64,000 nucleotides of DNA from Anthopleura xanthogrammica (lineage: Eukaryota > Cnidaria > Anthozoa > Actiniaria > Actiniidae): NCBI GenBank assembly GCA_964019055.1, contig OZ025216.1, forward strand, positions 5,385,840-5,449,839. The letters are read 5' to 3'. Shown one piece after another: positions 35,653-48,216 of the stretch; positions within the stretch are counted from its first letter, which is position 1; each line of letters begins with the position of its first letter. Position numbers and translations under genes: made by a program. The notes below the pieces were generated by a model. The model had not been told where the DNA came from, searched no databases, and saw only the letters and a list, made by a program, of their open reading frames with translations.

Positions 35653-35715
35653 ACATCACCATCATCATCTTCATCATCATCATCAGCAGCAGCATCATCA
35701 TCATCATCATCATTA
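35420..35715. repeat. CAT/CAC trinucleotide repeat
   Basis: Nearly 300 bp of (CAT)n, (CAC)n and CAACAT variants. The poly-His, poly-Ile and poly-Met frames over it are not genes. Confidence 0.95.
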
Positions 35716-35778
35716 ATTCTGCTTGGTGCAGTCCTGAGGCGGGGCTTCAAATAACGGTCTACTTTGAGCATTTCTCTT

Positions 35779-36004
35779 CCATTCGGAAATTCAATACAGC
35801 AAAAAATCACGAAAAATATTCGGCGAAAAAATACAAAACATACACGTGGTAGGGAGGGGACAGGCCAAATGTTACCGGAAATGATACCCGACTTGACTAG
35901 ACTTTCAGTCGCATCAACGCATCAATTTCCGGTAACATTCGGTGTATGTTTTGTATTTTTCGCCGAATAGTTTTCGTGATTTTTGGCTGTATTGAATTTC
36001 CGCG
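35779..36004. mobile_element. Foldback MITE, ~60-bp arms
   Basis: CGGAAATTCAATACAGC..AAAATCACGAAAA.TATTCGGCG and ATACAAAACATACAC on the left mirror GTGTATGTTTTGTATTTTTC, CGCCGAATAG and GCTGTATTGAATTTCCG on the right. An inner pair, GTTACCGGAAAT / ATTTCCGGTAAC, extends the symmetry. Confidence 0.85.
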
Positions 36005-37784
36005 CATATGTACGGCTTGCTTTTCGAATTTCAAAAAATTATTTCTCGGCATCGTGTGGACAAAAAATATTCTCTAAAGCTTCAAATAAAAGAAAATTTA
36101 TTGGAGAATTGATTTCTGGGGCTAAATTTTCCGATACGTTTGTTGTTGTGGAGATATGGAGCTGAAAGCAAGAGTCATTTCATGCCAATATTTCATCACC
36201 AAAGTGTTTCTCAACTACCAAACAACATTTTAGAGACTTTATTCAAAATCATTAAATGATTAAAGTCTTTCTGAAAGCATATTTTCAAACCATATGAAAT
36301 TTGAATATATAGTTCACTCACTGAAGCTAATGACGTCACAACCCACTAACTCTACGCTTGGGCTACCTGTGGCCAGTGCGAAGTTAATGAGTGGCGGGAG
36401 ATTCAAATACAGAGAAAATGGCTGAAACTCTGTTACCAGTGCATCTTCAATGCGGTTTTTAGCATTTCTTTGAAAACAAATTCATGACATACATACGGCT
36501 TTTGAAAGATTAAGCTTCAAACAATCACAAAGAGCTTTTTATTCTGTCTAACTCTTAAAAAAACCTACTTCCTTGGCAATGACAATCTTAGGGACTTTCA
36601 AGTGTATTTTATGGGAAAAACCCAAATCTCTAATATTCATGGCTCTGTATCTCTTAAATTTAAAGGCGCGACGACAACATACACACGGCTTCTTGTAGGT
36701 CTTGAAAAGTACTTTAAAATGATACTTGAATTGTTCGTCGGTGTCGACTAATAGTGAACTGAAATGCGTAATTGTGTTTTATTTCAAACTCATGGTCAGA
36801 ATTTATAGTTATTATTTTTTAAGCTAGAAAAAGTTACAAAGTTAAAAAACTTTTTTTTTTTTTTTTTGAGAAGAAGTATAAAGAAACGTAAATTACAGAA
36901 TTGTGTGATGTGAATATTGGTTGTCTGCTCTCTGTGATGAAACTAATTTGGACTGAACACCGTTTCGCAAGAAGTAAACTTTTAATAGCTAGCTAGCTTC
37001 TTAATTCTTTGCGGGGGATCTTTTCACAATGAAAATCCCAGGCCTTAACATATACTTGGGAAGGAATTGTAAAAAGTGTTGAAAACTCATATATATTCCA
37101 TTACGCAGGAAATATTTAGGCTTATCAAACCGATCGAATTCGCTATGGGACACACATTTGTTTATCTTTGCTGTTTCCCTTTAAAAATAATAGCAAAAAT
37201 ATTAATCATAGTGAAGGCCTCGAGTTAATATTTTCTTGCTTGCGAGTATTCATTGTGTGTTTTGAGATGACAGATATGTGATCGATTACTATTCACAGCT
37301 TGTGGGACAGCTTTATTAACAAAATGTGAATATAGTTTGTTTGATGTGTTGTTCTCACTCTCCCTTACCACAATGGTTTTTATCAGGATTTCTCAGGTTT
37401 TCCTTTCTCCATAAAAACCAAGTGTGAGTGTGAGTGAAAGTAGACCCGAATTCATTACCCAAACCTGACAAAGGTAATCAGCCTGCCCTTACAACTAAAA
37501 AAAAAGACGATGATTATTATTGATGTTATTGATTCTGGCTTTTTTAGCTTTAACGATGAACAGACCGGCTCATTTGTAATAAATTTTTCATAATTTTGAA
37601 GTCCTATGTTTTACAAGTCTTATTTGATTTTTACCCTTATTTCGAAACCTTTTCTGCTGAATCGAAATAACAAAATTTTAATACAACCTGCAGAGTAAAC
37701 ACATGATGGTATATTAATTAATTTTTGACTATGTTCCGGCCGAAGGGTGTAGATGAGAAATTGGATTCACAAACAAGTCATAAC
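36005..37784. other. Intergenic, no gene seen
   Basis: AT-rich with a long T run near 36851. Near 37640 a short tract (TTTCGAAACCTTTTCTGCTG) resembles 61493-61510, upstream-type flank of the family 2 receptors. Confidence 0.45.
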
Positions 37785-37905
37785 TTCAAAGTTCCATGAG
37801 AAGTGAATGACTCGGTCCATAACTACTACAACTTTCACTGAGGCCTCGAACTAAACGATAGTACGACAAGAGAGCACCTAAAACTAAATCCCCTAGTAAT
37901 CCACC

Positions 37906-38642
37906 ATGTCTTCAAATATAACAGCTGTAGCCATGGCTAATGCGACCTTTTCTGGATTCGAAAACACTCTTCCTAAAAAGATCATCAAGTTAATGGTGTA
38001 CTGCATCCTTCTTGTAGTCTCATTCACTTGTAACCTGCTTATTGTCTGGGCAATAGGTAGAGACATTCGACTGAGAAGTACAACCAATATTCTGATTGCC
38101 AACATGGCGGTCAGTGATCTTCTCGTTCCTTTATTTTCGATGCCAAGAAATATCGTAAATATCATCTTCTATAAACATATTTGGCTGATTGACGGTGACT
38201 TTGGACTTGCTCTTTGTAAGCTAGCACCTTACCTGCAAGACGTTTCTATGGGTGTTTCGATTTACAGCTGTGTGTTTATTCATCTGTGAGGGAGCGTCAA
38301 AACAAGAATGCCCTCAAAATGTCTGCCGTTATTGTCAGCCTTTTCTTCCTTAGCTGGTTGCCTTTAACAGTGTACCTATTTCTACATCTTTTTGGAAAAC
38401 TTGTTAACTTATCACTGGCTGCCAGGAACGATTTACATTTCTCAGTGACATTCATTGCCCAATCCAGTTGCTCCTACAACTTCTTCATCTATTTGGTGTT
38501 CACTAAAGTTTATCGACAGAATTTCAAAAACTTGTTTTCCAAATGTACCTGTGTCAATCCTTGTTCAGGAAGATTTCGCACCAATTCTTTTCCTCTTGAG
38601 AATTTGGCACAAGATGAACAGAAAGAACTAAATGTGAATTGA
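37906..38642 (+). pseudogene. Rhodopsin-like GPCR family 2, deleted copy
   Basis: The start sits in CCACCATG and encodes the family N terminus (MSSN..AVAMANATFSGFE), TM1, TM2 and TM3. After CVFI the sequence jumps straight to the intracellular-loop-3 stretch VRERQNKNALKMSAV and continues through TM6, TM7 (YNFFIYLVF) and the tail. Compared with the sister at 54699, about 334 bp are missing: the DRF motif, TM4, ECL2, TM5 and most of loop 3. The join TTTATT|CATCTG shares only TT with both parent ends, and the frame hits TGA at once. The 5' half is open and encodes a three-helix fragment; expression is unknown. Confidence 0.9.
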
Positions 38643-39117
38643 ATAAATGAGCTTAATTATCTGGAAAATTTACACTTACTCACGTACTGATGTGTGGGGG
38701 AAAAGTTCTCCAAGAAGACTGGAGAAGAACGTTCCCTCCGCTGAAGCACTACAAACTGGCCATATTTTATTGTCTTGAATTTATGCCTAAAGTTCTTTTC
38801 CTAAGGTTATTCCTCCTGTCGTTCACCAACCATCTCCGAAATGAATTCATATTATTTCCATACTCTGCCGGTCCACCATGCTTGGTCTATCTCTGACGTC
38901 ATTGTAACCTAGTACTTCCGTCGGCTTATTAAGGAATCCATTGAAACTCTACAATGACCAAACAGCTTTAACAAAGAAGAATCATACAGTTACAGCTCCA
39001 CCTGGACCAGACTGATCAAAGATTTGAATTACACCTCATCATCTACTTCTAACTGCCATTAGTAAAATTCTACTACTATACTATTGCAAATCCTGCATTC
39101 TGATTGGCTAACGTACT
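38643..39117. other. 3' flank, no gene seen
   Basis: No conserved coding signal. The open frame near 38690-38896 lacks domain features. Confidence 0.45.
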
Positions 39118-39253
39118 CACTATCTATCAGCCGATAGATAGTGGGTAGAGAAAGCCGGACTTGTTTTGAAAAAATGGCGGCTTTTCCTTCGCGCTTTTGT
39201 GAAGTTTAGTTTAGTTTAGTATAGTATAGTTTAGTTGAGATTTTTACTAAAAC

Positions 39254-39358
39254 AATTAGAAGACTCACTCTCGATTTCTATCGGCTTTGATAGTTGACTC
39301 GGGGCCGGAGCCCCTCGTCAACTATCAGCCGATAGAAATCTCGAGTTCGTCTTCTAAT
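39254..39358. repeat. Foldback, ~45-bp arms
   Basis: CAATTAGAAGAC..CTCGATTTCTATCGGCT..GATAGTTGAC on the left mirrors GTCAACTATCAGCCGATAGA and GTCTTCTAATTG on the right, with a GC-rich loop. A smaller related hairpin (CTATCTATCAGCCGATAGATAG) lies at about 39119-39141. Confidence 0.8.
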
Positions 39359-40726
39359 TGTTAATTATCCCGATATCGCAGCAGGAGAACAATAGATGGG
39401 TACTACAACTGAACCACATATTATTCATTACCATGGTATAATAGTTGAATCTTTGAACTCAACAGTCACCATAATTCAGTCGTCAATAGAGTAAAGTAAC
39501 CGAAAAATGATTTGTTTAAAAAAAACTCACTCAAGTATGTGTAAGGATGATATATATAGATTTTACATGAATTAGATATTTACATTAAATTAATATTCAA
39601 TATTCAATATCATTGATATATGAAATTAAGAGATCGACTTCTTACAATAACAGCCACCCGGGGACGGATCCAGGATTTTGTTCAGGGAAGGATACAGGGC
39701 ACAAAGTCAGCCTCGGGAGGGAGGTGCAACCCTCAGAACCAAAGAAAGAAAAAATTATTTCGTATTGAGTATCTTCAAAATAGGGGAACAAAGTTGCTCC
39801 AAGGGGGATGCGGACTCCCTGCACCCCTTCCCTGTATCCACCCCTGCCACCAAAGGTGTTATGTATATATGACATAAAAACACTAGGAGTTAAAGAATAA
39901 ATTGCATTTATTTATAGAACCAATATGTTAGCTGAAACTGAAGGAAAAAAGAAAACCTATAAATGATAATGAACCTCTTTTCAATATAAATAATATCCAG
40001 AAGGGATCGAGTATTGTATAAAACCTTTCGGGCTAACATAAATAAAATCAATATCTATCCTCTTGTTGAGAAACTGTGATAATTATATTTGAGGCATAGT
40101 CTATTTGTGTATTGTTATGTGTTTTATTGCTCCCTCGTGGACGCACTGACTTTTAATCTGCGCGCACACTTTATTGAGAAGATTTGACTGTTGTTTGATG
40201 ATTACAGACATCGTATACATCCCTGAAGATGGGTGCTTAGCCCAAAAGCTTGAATAAATAAAATATATTTGGTTGAAGAAGCATCTATCCACATAATTAG
40301 ATATTTATTAAACTCATAAGCTATTCTAACATTTCCACACCATGAAAGTGCTCGAAGACTCGCTTGTTCGTTTTATGATACTTCACAACTCGTGAACTAA
40401 AACCGTACGCGCGCACTTTCCATGAAGTAATCTCTATATAAATATCAAATAGTACACATTGTACTAGACATACGTAAATTTAAAATATTAGTAAAAAAAA
40501 ATACATGTCGATAATTTCTTAAACAATTTAATCAATTTTCTTTTTCTCCTTAGCTTTTAGTGATTACTTAGTTTTTCAATAGTTTTTAGAGCCATATAGA
40601 ATTTATTACATTGTATTTTTTATAACTGTTGAAATGTGCATTTGAAAACACAGTTGATATTTGCGCACTTTAAATAAATAAATAATTATTATTATAATTA
40701 TTACTTTTACATTAATGGTTACAGGG
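39359..40726. other. Intergenic, repeat-like, no gene
   Basis: Contains a GC-richer patch (39655-39850) with GGGACGGATCCAGGATTTTG near one side and CCTGTATCCACCCCTGCC near the other. This looks like a small element, but its boundaries are unclear. Confidence 0.4.
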
Positions 40727-40965
40727 CTTTCCAATTACATGTGGGAAATCGTACATATTCACTGTCGCGACGAAGTAGCTTTTGTTGGACGTCAATCAAA
40801 GCAATTTCATGATATTCCTTAGACACGAACCCTTCTTAAATTTTGTGTTTTTTAACTATGTCATGGAAACACTTTGACTGTCAACGTCCACTAACGTCCA
40901 CTTGTTGCGACGGAAATTCTACGATTCCACGCGTGTGATTTAGAATTGTAAGCTCCCGCTTTGAT
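40727..40965. mobile_element. MITE family 2, diverged copy
   Basis: Opens GGTTACAGGGCTTTCCAATTAC and closes with ATTCTACGATTCCACGCGTG..GAATTGTAAGC. The internal TTGGACGTCAATCAAAGCAA is also found at 33968-34221 (GTGGACGTCAATCAAATGCA). Confidence 0.5.
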
Positions 40966-41227
40966 GTTTTCTTTTTTAATTGGAAATATACGATAGACCA
41001 ATTCACGGTTTTCGGCGGCCATTTTGAATTGGGGCAAACTCGACAAAATATATGGAAATCTGGATCCCTTTGACTTCTAGTAGCTCCGCTCAATTTTGTC
41101 GGATTTTGAATTATTTAAGTCATTCCAAAAACTCGCGCTTCGTGTTTCATTAGGGTTTCCAAACACTCGAAAACAATTCAGAAACCCTAATGAAACACTC
41201 GTACTCGTTTTTGAAATATTATTTAAA

Positions 41228-41376
41228 GGGCACATAACCTTTTTTCAATACCTTCAGTACTGATCCTACAAGAAGTGAATTGTTAAATGATAAAATATTT
41301 CTTGAATTGAGTGATGCATCTTTGAGTTATGAAGGTTTATATTTCCAATATGTTAATGACTGTCAGGCAAGGTTTC
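41228..41376. repeat. Duplicated 3' flank of family 2 receptor, part 1
   Basis: Matches 48217-48363 closely (GGCACATAACCTTTTTTCAA to TGACTGTCAGGCAAGGTTTC). The match is interrupted by the element at 41381-42070 and resumes at 42071-42632, which matches 48364-48957. The unit is the 3' flank of the receptor genes at 42633 and 48958. Confidence 0.85.
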
Positions 41377-41380
41377 TTAA

Positions 41381-42070
41381 GGTGACTCGACCCAATAATT
41401 TTGCATGCGCACCTTCCAACTTCGTGAATTTGTCTGTAAAATGACTGCGTGAAAAGTAAACATTGCATTATCTTGAATCATATATTTTCCGTTTTCGCAA
41501 GACCGCGTTACTGAATTACCTTCTAATTTTTCAGTGAAGTATCAGGGACATATCATAATAAAATGAGCGATATTTTTTGTAAATATATACCTCAGAAGTA
41601 GCAATTTTGGGTACGGGAAGTGCATTGTTTAATTTTCACATAAATTATACTCTTCATTTCGAAATCCTCAAATATCTCCAAATTCGTCTTATAGATTTTG
41701 ATGAAACGGCACACAGAGGAAGACAAACACTCAAGGTAAAGGCAGAATAAAGCATTTCCCTAGAAAATGCGGTCGAGGGATAAAATTTGACTCCGAGTTA
41801 AAGCAGGTCTGACGTCATTACCACGTGATATGGAATCCGATCTCCTCGGAAAAAAAATATTTTAAATTTAGTTTATATGTAACATATGTGTTTTAGTGGA
41901 TATGAAATTGGAATCAATCTCTTTAGGCATATGAGGTTCAAAGTTAGCCTGCATTGCAGGCGTTCTTCGTTGGTTCTTTTTGGGACGGGGAGGATTGGGG
42001 AGGGCAAGGGAGAGGAGAAGGGAACGCTAAGTTGGAAGGTGCGCATGCAAAATTATTGGGTCGAGTCACC
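41381..42070. mobile_element. 690-bp TTAA-flanked non-autonomous DNA transposon
   Basis: Perfect 42-bp terminal inverted repeats starting GGTGACTCGACCCAATAATT, flanked by TTAA at 41377-41380 and 42071-42074. The sister duplication near 48358-48372 keeps the uninterrupted site (GGTTTCATTAAATATACC), which fixes the element's edges. No transposase. TTAA targeting fits the piggyBac or Kolobok superfamilies; the terminal bases alone do not decide between them. Confidence 0.9.
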
Positions 42071-42632
42071 TTAAATATACCAAAATTGATCTGGTTCACG
42101 CAAACAGTATTTAAAAAGCATCATTATTTTACTTACGGTTTACATATTTTAAATTTGTTTTCTCAAAGCGACCAGTGCTTAGTATTACTAGTTATAACAA
42201 ATGCACTCAAATGCCTTATTAATAATAATAACGACTTATGATTTATATAGCCTTACCTGACGTCACAGTCATTATCATAATGGAAGTATACACCTTCAAA
42301 CACGATAAACACGGTATGCGTATGATGTTGGAATGAAATGTGTATATGATCGTACCATACTGTGAAATGTACTCAGAAAAGTATACGGAGGGTCGTGGGT
42401 TTGAATACCATCTGGGGCTAAGAATTTTTTTCATTGATTTTCTTTGGTGAATCACATTGGTAATATAACATTAGGAATACAATTCTCTGTTCGCAAGTCA
42501 CATCAACATTAATGTCCCTTCTCAAGCGTTACAGTAAAACACGAAAATATTACTATCAAAGAGAATTGCGAGCGTACTCCTGTCCTATAGTGCTAGAACT
42601 TTACCCCTATATATACCAGTACAATGTTGCAG

Positions 42633-43721
42633 TTAATTAAGGTCATTAATCGCATTCAAGTTTACTTCCCCCTGTTCAACTGGTGCCACATTCTCAAGAG
42701 CAAAAGAATTGGTGCGAAATCTTCCTGAACAAGGATTGACGCAGGTACATTTAGAAAACAAGCTTTTGAAATTCTGTCGATAAACTTTAGTGAACACCAA
42801 GTAGATGAAGAAATTGTAGCAGCAAATCGATTCCACAATAAAAAACACTAAAAAATGTAAATCGTTCCTGGCAGCCGGTGATAAGCTATCAAGATTTCCA
42901 AAAAGCGATAGAAATATGTATACAAAAGATGGCAAAAAGCTTAGGTAAAAAAGGCTGACAATAACGGCGGACATTTTCAGTGCATTCCTATTTTGACGCT
43001 TCCTCACAGATGAAGTGTTTCCTGCTTGCCCTGGCACTGTAGTTCGTCGGAGCTTGAGAGCGATACGCAAGTAGAGGAAAGAGATGATAGGTAATGGGAT
43101 TCCAACATTTAGCGCAAATATTATAAAATAAAATATCCTTAAGTGTATGTTTGTTGTAACACCAATTCTTGTCAAATCATGTATACATAAAGTCGAATCT
43201 CCTGTCTTCACAAGAGTAAAAGTAAAAAGGTGTGCGGAAAACATGGCCATCGAAAACATCCAGATCCCTGGGATGATGTAATTGAGTTTCCCTCTGCTCA
43301 AACCTCCTCTGAGTGGATGAACTACAGCGTAGAAGCGATCGAGAGCAATAAATACACAGCTGTAAATCGAAACAGCCAAAGAAACGTCTGGCAGGAAATA
43401 TGTGAGCTTACAAAGAGCTAGACAAAACTCACCGTCAATAAGCCAAGTGTTTCGATAAAAAATTATATCTTTAAGTTCTAATGGTACCGCGAATAAAGGA
43501 ACGAGAAGGTCACTGGCCGCCATATTTGCAATCAGAATATTGGTAGTACTTCTCAGTCGAATGTCTCTACTTGTTGCCCAGACAATAAGCAGGTTACCAG
43601 TGAATGAGACTACAAGAAGGATGCAGTACACCATTACCTTGATGATCTTTTTAGGAAGAGTGTCTTCGAATCCAGAAAAGGTCGCATTAGCCATGGCTGC
43701 AGCAGTTGTATTTAATGACAT
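42633..43721 (-). CDS. Rhodopsin-like (class A) GPCR, family 2, intact
   Basis: An intronless 362-aa receptor. Landmarks: glycosylation sites N4 and N12; N43 in TM1 (GNLLIVW); D71 in TM2 (ASDLLVP); C104 at the start of TM3; DRF at 128-130 in place of DRY; C179 in ECL2 able to bridge to C104; a long basic loop 3 (RKRQNRNALKMS); P264 in TM6 (SFLP, no Trp); and NFFIY 303-307 in place of NPxxY. A Cys cluster after TM7 (CTCVNPC, 325-331) could be palmitoylated. The overall look is of a peptide-type receptor, but the ligand is unknown. Sister copies: 37906, 48958, 54699 (all broken) and 62124 (intact). Its 3' flank is duplicated at 48217-48957. Confidence 0.92.
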   Translation of the reverse strand: MSLNTTAAAMANATFSGFEDTLPKKIIKVMVYCILLVVSFTGNLLIVWATSRDIRLRSTTNILIANMAASDLLVPLFAVPLELKDIIFYRNTWLIDGEFCLALCKLTYFLPDVSLAVSIYSCVFIALDRFYAVVHPLRGGLSRGKLNYIIPGIWMFSMAMFSAHLFTFTLVKTGDSTLCIHDLTRIGVTTNIHLRIFYFIIFALNVGIPLPIISFLYLRIALKLRRTTVPGQAGNTSSVRKRQNRNALKMSAVIVSLFYLSFLPSFVYIFLSLFGNLDSLSPAARNDLHFLVFFIVESICCYNFFIYLVFTKVYRQNFKSLFSKCTCVNPCSGRFRTNSFALENVAPVEQGEVNLNAINDLN

Positions 43722-44339
43722 TCTGGATTAGTTAACGTTGGAATCACTTTGCTTTTAGGTGCTGTTTTGTCGTGTTAACGTTCGTTTAGTTTAGGCTCAA
43801 TGAAAAAAACCGTTATCGTACTTTGATGTTAATTCTTATTTCTTGATCCAATCTTTATTTAAACCGTTCGGAATATAGCCAAAGAATAAGATCCAATGCA
43901 AATACTTATCGCACAACACCTGCAACACGAAGACCATTTAAAAGGAAATCCTGCTATGAATGATTTCATGAAAAATTGTTTCATTTGGAACCCAAATCAC
44001 CGGTGTTGCACTTAAAAGTACCGTTCAATAAATACGTATAAATAATGTTCCAGTAGTGGTAATAGTTGACTGCCAGTTGCTTCGCTGTCTTTACTCACCC
44101 AACACGTTTTATCTGAGGAGCATAAACTCGGACAAGCTCGTTACCCATATACAATGAAAATAAAAGACCAATACACCAATTGTTATTAGAATAATAATAT
44201 TCCGACAAAGTATTGCCTTCCTGTACTTTAGAATATAGTCATACTCACTTGACCAATCAGTATTTCAATGCTCTATATCCCATAGAGAAACTAGGATGTC
44301 AAGTGGTGGGGGCCTTGAAGCACAGGGACAATACGGGGT

Positions 44340-44492
44340 TTTTAATTAGTATACTCTAAGCTAGACATTAGTATTCCCTATATATAGAATACTAATAAAG
44401 CCTTACTTTTGTTTACTTTTTGTTTCAAGTTCTTATTAGTATTCACTATATGGGGAATACCAATGTCTAACTTAGAAATACTAATTGAATAA
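44340..44492. mobile_element. MITE with ~55-bp terminal inverted repeats
   Basis: AATTAGTATACTCTAAGCTA..GACATTAGTATTCCC on the left mirrors GGGGAATACCAATGTC..TAACTTAGAAATACTAATT on the right, with a roughly 35-bp centre. Confidence 0.75.
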
Positions 44493-46225
44493 ACCTGGAT
44501 TTTCCCTGAGCTTGAAGGCTCTTTCCATTTTGGCACCTCAGTATAATTACCCTATTTGATATACAAAAAATTATTCAATGTCCCCCTTACCAAAATATTT
44601 AAGTCCTAGAGTTTTAAATCATCTCTGAAATATCGTAATATATAGCTCATGATAGCAAATTCAATTAACGTTGTCGTCAGTAAAAAAAACCTAAACATTA
44701 TTTGCTTTTTTTTTACCAACAAACTTCACGGTAGACTATCTAAAAGATAAGGAATATATGTCCAAGTCGTAGAATTTGCAAGCATACAGTGAGTTTCTGA
44801 TTGTTATAATGCCACGGTGAAATAAGTTTCATGATTCCGCTCTCAAATAAAGCTTTAGACTTTAGGCTTTTTTCATCCACAACGTTAATTGAATTATCTT
44901 TACATATTTATTGGGCATATAAGAATAAAAAGATTACAAATGCTATCTACGCTACCCAATGGGGAAAGTGCGAACGGGACTCTAAGTCCCATGCTAGGCG
45001 CTTCCCTTTGAAACAACAATGAAAAGGTATAGGAAATATAGAATAACATCTGAAACTGATAGTACAAATCTAAATAACACTAAAACTAAACTGGAAGAAT
45101 TCTAACTTAAGAAGGAATACTAACATCATCTGTGACACCATTGGTACGCGCCCGACTTCGCTGTTATTGGTGTGCGAGTTTGCTGATTCTCTTCCGTCAA
45201 TCAAACCGTTCGGAACTTATTTAAGTCAAGTGTTTGGATAGAAACTCGAAGAAATATGTCTTTATATAGAAAATTGAGGATAGAATACTGATACTTTATG
45301 GTTTTTATTTAGTTTTGATGATCTGATTACTAGTAAAGCATCTTAGAATCCAAAATCATCTGAAATTATAAATTTCTCTGAACTCATTCTCATGGACCTC
45401 ATGCTGAACTTCAAAGCTACGTTCGACAACAAATGATTTTGGATTATAAGATGCTTTCCAACTTTTGTCTCTCTCAAAAACTCGCACTCTTAATTACTGT
45501 TTTTCATTTCCTTTCATATCCTTTATCCATATTCCGTTTTTCGTATATGTGGTTCAAAAAGAAAACATGAGAAAAAGGAGTATAATACATAGAGGGTATT
45601 ACATGATCGCGCGGAGATACGAATTTTATCTTCGAGTGTTGATATTATCTCTCACGAGTGAGCGCATCGAACGTTTATTATATGAAATCTTCAATGAAAA
45701 ATAATGGAGAATTTAAGAAACTGAGCAAAAAGTCGAAATTTGACACCACAAGTGTTGATAAAAATCGTATCCCCACTGGTGGGAGTGGGGATATCAATTT
45801 TATCATTTTGATGTCACTCAATGTCAAACTCTATTTCATATAATAAATACATTTATTCCCTTTTTTCGGTGAATAAATGTAACAGAGTTATATTAGGCCG
45901 GACTCATTCGTTTGTTCTGTCGGTCGTTATTCTGCTCTGTGATTAATTAAAAAATGAGACGGCTCAATATACCATCATCTGTTTACCCTGCAGATGACAG
46001 GAAATGTTGATAAATCAAAAAAGCTACAATATTTTGAAACAAATGAGTGTAAAATCAATTAAAAAAAGCAAAAATTGAAAAACTTTAATATAGATGGCTC
46101 CATCTATTCCCGTAAAAAAAGCCGAGTCTCATGCGAGTTTACATTAGTTTTTCTTTCAAGTTTAGTTAGATTTTTTTGCCCTGCAGGGATCCAGAGAATC
46201 AGCGAGAATAAAAACCTGTGGAACG
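44493..46225. other. Intergenic, no gene; small inverted repeat inside
   Basis: An inverted pair lies at 45334-45461: AAAGCATCTTAGAATCCAAA..ATCAT versus ATGATTTTGGATTATAAGATGCTTT. The rest is AT-rich without coding support. Confidence 0.5.
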
Positions 46226-46278
46226 GGTATTGACACATTTACCCTTAATTTAAAATTAAGGGTAAATGTGTCAATACC
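46226..46278. repeat. Perfect 53-bp palindrome
   Basis: The 26-nt arms (GGTATTGACACATTTACCCT..) are exactly complementary around a single-base centre at 46252. Confidence 0.9.
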
Positions 46279-47902
46279 TTAATTTGATGAGCTGTATATG
46301 GATATTACATGCATGCCTTTCCAAAAAAGGGACACACCTAGCTCATAGCTTTTTTTGAATTTAATTAATTGCGAAGATCTAAAAATATAGTTCAGTGAAG
46401 TTTCAAAATCTGAAGCGAACGACATTTTAAAACTTTTTTATAATTTTCAGATGCAAAATATAATTAAAAACAAAGAAAAAAAATAATTTATATGTCTAAA
46501 AAACCTTTCATTTATGCACCATCGACTTGTCCCCAGAGGTTTAGGAGTAAAATTTAAAAACTCACGCATAACAACGGGATCTTATCCTTTATTCACAACC
46601 AGGTGATCCGGAATCTAGACGTGCAATGCATTGTTCGTCAGGGCGAAAATTTCCAAGTGATTTCTATTATCTCTTGTCAAAATGAAATTTTTTCCACCAA
46701 CAACGACGAAATATGCTTTTTCTAAAAGGTATTTGGCGAATCTTTGCACGGATGAGTTTTATTTTGGATGGATGCTATTTGTGTGTATGTTTTGTATATG
46801 TACTTATATGTAATCTACTCTTAGATATACATTATATGTCTTAATATTATATACAACTAACGACCCAATATCGTGTGAATATAATTTGCTCGCTTTCCAG
46901 CTCGATTAGCTTTTTAGCTATTCTGGAAAACGATTTACCCAAAATATTAATAATTTTTTTAAATTTTGTAAACTTCTTATTTATTTATCTGTGGTAAAAA
47001 ATAAAGATATTGTATTGTATTGTATTGTATTGTATTGTATTGTATTGTATTTTCTTTATTTTCGAGCAAAAGGTTTTATGAATCGAGCCGAAAACCTTGA
47101 ACTAGGAAACATTGAACTACGAACAAAATGTTCGCTGATTGGCTAATTCCTTCAGCATGAGAGAAGCGAAATCACCTGGCCGGAATACAACATGGCCGAC
47201 AGCTGAACAGAAGAAATCTGGACACCGAGTTTTTACAATGTCAACCAACATATGTTTCGATTCTAGGTTATTTGGTTTTGATTTTCCTTTTAAATGATTA
47301 TATTTGAGCAAAGTATTTGAGTATGGAGCCCTTTTTCCACAACCAGTTTTTCAATAAGAACCTTTAAATGGCCAGGAATAGCGGCCATTTGAAACTGCAG
47401 TAACGCAGCGGTTTCCGCTATGAGAGTATCAAAATGGCGATTTGTTTTTACGAAGAAATGGCCTGAAGCAAATAAGGAACCACAAATATAACCTCACATA
47501 CTTTAGTTCTCTCAAAAGCCCTAATAAATCTATCATGTATTACATCTCTTGGACCTATCCGAATATGAATTAAATTCAGAACAAAAAATCTTACCTTTCC
47601 TTTTTAATGATTTTCACTTCGAAAAATAGTGACACATTCCCCCATACATCTTCTTACAGCAAGCGTAAATCCTAATATTCTAGGAGTTATAATCTTTGAC
47701 CTATTATCGCTACAAAAAACGCCCAAATCGATACTTACAGTAGTCATGATCATCTTTTCACTAAGCATAATTCATATCTTTTTCTCTATGATAAGCCTTC
47801 CCATTTTGCTATTGAAACTGATCTTTTTGCTGAATTCTAATGCAGGAGAGCAGTAGTGTAAGATAGATAATTACATATGCTAATTAGTAACCCCAAAAGA
47901 AA

Positions 47903-47933
<31 letters not shown>

Positions 47934-48216
47934 TCGGCAGGTGTTCTGATTGAAATAAAAATTATGCCGCAAGTTTAGAAAGAATATATCTTTTAAAAAC
48001 AGGGGATTAATTGTGACTACGTAGCAACCGTACCCCTTGAATTTGTAGTTAATATTTACGAAAATCACGATTCCTGAAGAGCGCGTGATTGTGGCGACTT
48101 TCCTCAAAGACTTCACATGCAGATTGCTGTGAAATTTACCCTGAGAACTAAGAAAACATTGTTCTTGCCACTGTTTGAAGGCGTGCCTAGGTGTGTATGG
48201 GGAAAAATTGGGTAGG
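46279..48216. other. Intergenic with microsatellites
   Basis: Contains a TATTG pentanucleotide repeat (about 47009-47051) and an (AT)n run (47902-47929). No supported gene. Confidence 0.5.

Noticed and set aside
35474..35852. Poly-His, poly-Ile and poly-Met frames
   Set aside because: Products of the CAT/CAC trinucleotide repeat on both strands.
39655..39850. Short element with GGATCCAGGATTTTG and TATCCACCCCTGCC flanks
   Set aside because: The inverted match is too short and imperfect to call borders.
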